From CAXMST01 sp963790085 (GTDB taxonomy: Bacteria; Actinomycetota; Thermoleophilia; Solirubrobacterales; 70-9), in assembly GCA_963790085.1 (NCBI GenBank), contig CAWBNH010000013.1, forward strand, positions 1 through 64,000: a stretch of DNA of 64,000 bases, read 5' to 3'. The translations under genes and the position numbers were made by a program. Below, piece after piece: positions 60,984 through 64,000 of the stretch (position 1 is the stretch's first letter; each line of letters starts with the position of its first letter). The notes under the pieces are model-generated. The model made no database searches. It worked only from the letters and a program-made list of their open reading frames with translations, and was not told the origin of the DNA.

Positions 60984-61400
60984 ATGGAGAAGGTTCGTAA
61001 GTCAGAGCAAGAATGGCGTCAGGATCTCGATCCCGAGCAGTTCGAGGTGACCCGCCAGGGCGGGACCGAGCGCGCGTTCACCGGCTGCTTCTGGGACACG
61101 AAGACGGAAGGCACGTACCGATGCGTCTGCTGCGAGCAGGAGCTGTTCAGCTCCGATACGAAGTTCGACTCCGGCACCGGCTGGCCTAGCTTCCATCAGC
61201 CCAGCTCCGAGAGCGCGATCGAGACCAGGGCCGATCACGGGTTGATGATGCGCCGGACCGAGGTGGTCTGCAGCCGCTGCGACGCTCACCTCGGACACGT
61301 CTTCGATGACGGGCCGGAGCCGACTGGGCTTCGGTTCTGCATCAACTCCGCCGCTCTCTCGCTCGATCCAGCGGAAGACGAGAGCGGACCAGGCTCCTAG
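60984..61400 (+). CDS. msrB: Peptide-methionine (R)-S-oxide reductase
   Basis: A 138-aa repair enzyme that reduces methionine-R-sulfoxide in proteins. Both zinc pairs are present (YRCVCCEQELF and VCSRCDAHLGHVFDDG), with GTGWPSFHQPSS and the catalytic Cys in GLRFCINSAALSL. The ATG at 60984 follows GAGGAGGAACC. Length is normal. It follows the thioesterase remnant and shows no operon partner. Confidence 0.96.
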   Translation: MEKVRKSEQEWRQDLDPEQFEVTRQGGTERAFTGCFWDTKTEGTYRCVCCEQELFSSDTKFDSGTGWPSFHQPSSESAIETRADHGLMMRRTEVVCSRCDAHLGHVFDDGPEPTGLRFCINSAALSLDPAEDESGPGS

Positions 61401-61497
61401 TACCAGGAGAGGGCTCGAGTGAGCGATGTGGGAACGGCGCATCGCCGCTCGACCCTGCGCCGCTCGACCCGCACGGTCGAGCGGCTAGATTGCCCGT

Positions 61498-62025
61498 ATG
61501 GAGATCTTCGGGCTCGACGACTGGCTCGCCTGGTTCCTGCTCGGGATCGGGTTGCTGCTGACCGAGCTGCTGATCGGCTTCACGTTCTACGCGGCGCCGG
61601 TTGCGCTCGGCGCGTTCGCCGCCGCGATCGTCGCCGCCTTCGGCGACGCGATCGAGCCGCAGCTCGTGGCCTTCATCCTCGGCTCGGCCGCCTCGCTGCT
61701 CGTGCTCCGGCCCCTGGTCAAGAAGCACCTGCTGCCGCCACCGCCCGACAAGCGCTCGAACGTACAGCGGATGCTCGGCGCCCGGGCTGTCGCCCGCGAA
61801 CGGGTCGACTTCGACTCGGGCACCGCCCGGCTCGGCCACGGCCAGGAGGTCTGGTCGGCCCGGACCCTGAGCGAGGACCTGGTGATCGAGCCCGGAACGG
61901 TGTGCGAAGTCGTCGACGTGGGCGGCGTCTACCTCTATCTCGAGCCCCATGATGAGTCGAAGCCCGAACCCGAACCCGAAAGCGGACCGGCTGCTGCCGG
62001 AGAAAAAGAGAGTGAAAGCCTATGA
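61498..62025 (+). CDS. NfeD-like membrane protein
   Basis: A 175-aa protein of the short NfeD (NfeD1b) type: two to three helices (WLAWFLLGIGLLLTELLIGF, VALGAFAAAIVAAFGDAI, LVAFILGSAASLLVLRPLVK) and a C-terminal OB-fold beta domain (MLGARAVARERVDFDSGTAR, EVWSARTLSEDLVIEPGTVC, GVYLYLEPHDE). The stop overlaps the start of the SPFH gene (ATGA), and NfeD-stomatin pairs are a conserved operon. They act together in membrane microdomains. Confidence 0.92.
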   Translation: MEIFGLDDWLAWFLLGIGLLLTELLIGFTFYAAPVALGAFAAAIVAAFGDAIEPQLVAFILGSAASLLVLRPLVKKHLLPPPPDKRSNVQRMLGARAVARERVDFDSGTARLGHGQEVWSARTLSEDLVIEPGTVCEVVDVGGVYLYLEPHDESKPEPEPESGPAAAGEKESESL

Positions 62026-62987
62026 CGGAGACGGCCCTCCCCCTCGCAGTCAATGCCGGTGCGATCGCGCTGGCGGCGATCGCGCTGCTCGTCCTGGTCA
62101 GCCTTGCGGCGGCCGTGCGGATCGTGCCCCAGGCCCGCGCGGGCATCGTCGAACGCCTCGGCCGCTACCAGCGAACCCTGCAACCCGGCTTGGCCCTGCT
62201 GATCCCGTTCATCGACCGGATGCTGCCGAAGATCGACCTGCGCGAGCAGGTCGTCACCTTCCCGCCGCAGGCGGTGATCACCGAGGACAACGTCAACGTC
62301 GGCATCGACACGGTCGTCTACTACACGATCATCGACCCGAAGTCCGTCACCTACGAGGTGGCGCAGCCGATCCGGGCGATCGAGCAGCTGACGGTCACGA
62401 CCCTGAGGAACGTGATCGGGAGCCTCGATCTCGAGGAGGCGCTGACCAGCCGCGATGCGATCAACGCGCAGCTGCGAACGGTGCTCGACGAGGCGACGGG
62501 CAAGTGGGGAATCCGCGTCAACAGGGTCGAGATCAAGGCGATCGACCCGCCGCCCTCGATCCAGGAGGCAATGGAGAAGCAGATGCGGGCCGAGCGCGAC
62601 AAGCGCGCCGCGATCCTCACCGCGGAGGGCGCCAAGCAGTCGGCGATCCTCAACGCCCAGGGCGATCAGCAGTCGCTCGTCCTTCGGGCGCAGGGCTCGA
62701 AGGAATCGGCGATCCTCGAGGCCGAGGGTGAGCGCGAGGCGCAGGCCCTCCGCGCCGAGGGCGAGGCGAAGGCGGTCGAGACGGTGTTCAACTCCCTGCA
62801 CACCGGCGGCGTCGACGAGGGCATCCTCAGCTACCTCTACCTGGAGATGCTGCCGCAGATCGCGGCGGGCGATGCGAACAAGGTCTGGGTGATCCCGCAG
62901 GAGTTCACCGAGGCTCTGGGCAGGCTCGGTGAGACCGTCGGCAGGCCGAAGCCGCCGGCCGGATCGGGTGACGGCGGGGCCGGCTAG
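62022..62987 (+). CDS. SPFH/band-7 (stomatin-like, QmcA-type) protein
   Basis: A 321-aa membrane-anchored protein. N-terminal helix AIALAAIALLVLVSLAAAVR, then the band-7 domain: IVPQARAGIVERLGRYQRTL, QPGLALLIPFIDRMLP, EQVVTFPPQAVITEDNVNVG, VTTLRNVIGSLDLEEALTSR and WGIRVNRVEIKAIDPPPSIQ. A long Ala/Glu coiled coil with repeated QSAILNAQGD/ESAILEAEGE segments follows. The paired NfeD gene overlaps by four bases. It converges with serS, with a 4-base overlap of the stops. Confidence 0.94.
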   Translation: MTETALPLAVNAGAIALAAIALLVLVSLAAAVRIVPQARAGIVERLGRYQRTLQPGLALLIPFIDRMLPKIDLREQVVTFPPQAVITEDNVNVGIDTVVYYTIIDPKSVTYEVAQPIRAIEQLTVTTLRNVIGSLDLEEALTSRDAINAQLRTVLDEATGKWGIRVNRVEIKAIDPPPSIQEAMEKQMRAERDKRAAILTAEGAKQSAILNAQGDQQSLVLRAQGSKESAILEAEGEREAQALRAEGEAKAVETVFNSLHTGGVDEGILSYLYLEMLPQIAAGDANKVWVIPQEFTEALGRLGETVGRPKPPAGSGDGGAG

Positions 62988-64000
62988 GCCTCGCCGAGCA
63001 GCGGCGGGGCGCCGCGCTCGACCAGCGCCGGCGGCATCGAGATCGACCCGTCCGCCCGCTGCCGGTTCTCGATGATCGCGATCAGCGTGCGACCGACCGC
63101 GACCGCGGTGCCGTTCAGCGTGTGGACCGGCTCGGTCTCCCCGCCCGCCTCGCTCCGCCGGCGGCAGTTGATCCGGCGCGCCTGGTAGTCGGTGGTGTTC
63201 GAGGTCGAGGTCAGCTCGCGATACCGGTCCTGACTCGGGATCCAGGCCTCGCAGTCGAACTTGCGGACCGCTGGAGCGCCGAGGTCGCCGACCGCGATGT
63301 CGACCACGCGGTAGGGAATCTCAAGCCCGGCGAGGATCTCCTCCTCGATCGCGAGCATCCGCAGATGCTCCTCCGCGGATGCCTCGGGATCAACGAAGCT
63401 GAACATCTCCACCTTGTCGAACTGGTGCACGCGGAAGATCCCGCGCGTGTCCTTGCCGGCGGCGCCGGCCTCGCGCCGGAAGCAGGTCGAGATCCCCGCG
63501 TAGCGCAGCGGCAGGCGTCCACCGTCGATGATCTCGTCCGCGTGTAGGGCCGCCAACGAGACCTCGGACGTACCAACCAAGAACAGCTCGTCCTTGGGGA
63601 CCTCGTAGATCATCTCGCGCTCACCCGGGAAGAAGCCGGTGCCGAACAGAGCCTCCTCGCGAACCAGAACCGGCGGCACGACCGGCGTGAAGCCACGATC
63701 GCCGAGCACCTCCACGGCGTAGCGGATCAGGGCGAGCTCGACCAGAACCAGGTCGCCGAGCAGATACGCGAAGCGCGAGCCGGACGCCTGGGCGGCCTTC
63801 TCGGTCTCGATCAGCCCCAGCGCCCGACCGATCTCGAGGTGGTCACGCACCTCGAAGTCGAAGTCCGGTCGCCCGCCAACCTCGCGGAGGACGACGGCGT
63901 CCGCGTCCGTCTCGCCGTCCGGCGCTTCGGGATCGGGTGGGTTCGGCAGCGTCGCCGCGAGCGTCTCGAGACCCGCCTCGACCCCAGCCAGCTCGCCCTC
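62984..64000 (-). CDS. serS: Seryl-tRNA synthetase (3' part; 5' end outside window)
   Basis: The last 338 codons of a class II seryl-tRNA synthetase are present. The N-terminal tRNA-binding arm continues past the window edge. Motif 2 lies in LRYAGISTCFRREAGAAGKD and TRGIFRVHQFDKVEMFSFVD, with RKFDCEAWIPSQDRYRELTS, SNTTDYQARRINCR and motif 3 in HTLNGTAVAVGRTLIAIIEN. The motif 1 region is VLGDRGFTPVVPPVLVREEA. It attaches serine to tRNA-Ser for translation. It is convergent with the SPFH gene. Confidence 0.96.
   Translation of the reverse strand, partial: EGELAGVEAGLETLAATLPNPPDPEAPDGETDADAVVLREVGGRPDFDFEVRDHLEIGRALGLIETEKAAQASGSRFAYLLGDLVLVELALIRYAVEVLGDRGFTPVVPPVLVREEALFGTGFFPGEREMIYEVPKDELFLVGTSEVSLAALHADEIIDGGRLPLRYAGISTCFRREAGAAGKDTRGIFRVHQFDKVEMFSFVDPEASAEEHLRMLAIEEEILAGLEIPYRVVDIAVGDLGAPAVRKFDCEAWIPSQDRYRELTSTSNTTDYQARRINCRRRSEAGGETEPVHTLNGTAVAVGRTLIAIIENRQRADGSISMPPALVERGAPPLLGEA

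Overview
The window is about 64 kb of high-GC DNA that reads like a chromosomal segment of a high-GC actinobacterium. The best fit is the class Thermoleophilia (Solirubrobacterales-like). The evidence is secreted YWAN-type beta-propellers followed by repeated Ig-like units with lysine-rich tails, a class II B12-dependent ribonucleotide reductase paired with NrdR, a c-di-AMP riboswitch ahead of an NlpC/P60 protein, heme A synthase, and frequent GTG/TTG starts. The taxonomic placement is inference from gene content; no rRNA gene is present.

Region 1 (1-17.3 kb) is an exopolysaccharide/O-antigen-type locus: a polyprenyl-phosphate sugar transferase, an O-antigen ligase/polymerase-like protein, a Wzx-type flippase, a DegT/DnrJ/EryC1 sugar aminotransferase, GT2 and GT4 glycosyltransferases, a TylF-type O-methyltransferase and five class I SAM methyltransferases. 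It is strikingly mosaic. There are two wecB/tagA 3' ends, one fused to a deleted epimerase fragment. Several glycosyltransferase genes are broken by single-base frameshifts, and one methyltransferase carries an internal partial duplication. Region 2 (17.4-23.7 kb) holds a secreted PslG-like glycoside hydrolase and the debris of a paralogue, a family 5 uracil-DNA glycosylase, a GT2/DUF2304 pair, a second GT2, and a D-2-hydroxyacid dehydrogenase.

Region 3 (23.9-34.6 kb) is dominated by two tandem paralogues encoding six-bladed propeller plus Ig-repeat surface proteins. Both are interrupted by indels, and the second contains a 1-kb direct repeat in which the same frameshifts were copied. Behind them come a zinc-ribbon membrane protein, a GlsB-type membrane protein, a class A beta-lactamase-like protein and a frameshifted beta-helix protein. 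A 5'-truncated exonuclease/phosphatase gene and tRNA-Thr(CGU) mark the edge of this accessory stretch.

Region 4 (35.4-64 kb) is mostly intact core genome. The series topA-tmk-holB-histidine kinase-response regulator is co-directional. It is followed by a precorrin-2 dehydrogenase-like protein, an SDR, a hemolysin III-family protein, nrdR-nrdJ with a strong terminator, a PiT phosphate transporter with its DUF47 partner, a Baeyer-Villiger-type monooxygenase, a secreted propeller protein, a histone-deacetylase-like/GNAT fusion, the riboswitch-controlled NlpC/P60 protein, ctaA, a CheY-like receiver, an alpha/beta hydrolase, a TetR/R2-like oxidase pair divergent from an ATP-grasp protein, msrB, an NfeD-SPFH pair and the 3' part of serS.

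The most interesting points are: the copied, mutually compensating frameshifts in the Ig-repeat gene; the HDAC-GNAT fusion; an archaeal-looking topoisomerase I; the TetR/R2-like oxidase/ATP-grasp divergon with a palindromic operator candidate; and the basic lysine-rich C-terminal modules shared by several secreted proteins. Indels are concentrated in surface genes left of 35 kb and absent from the right half, so either real decay or local assembly error must be separated before those genes are called broken.
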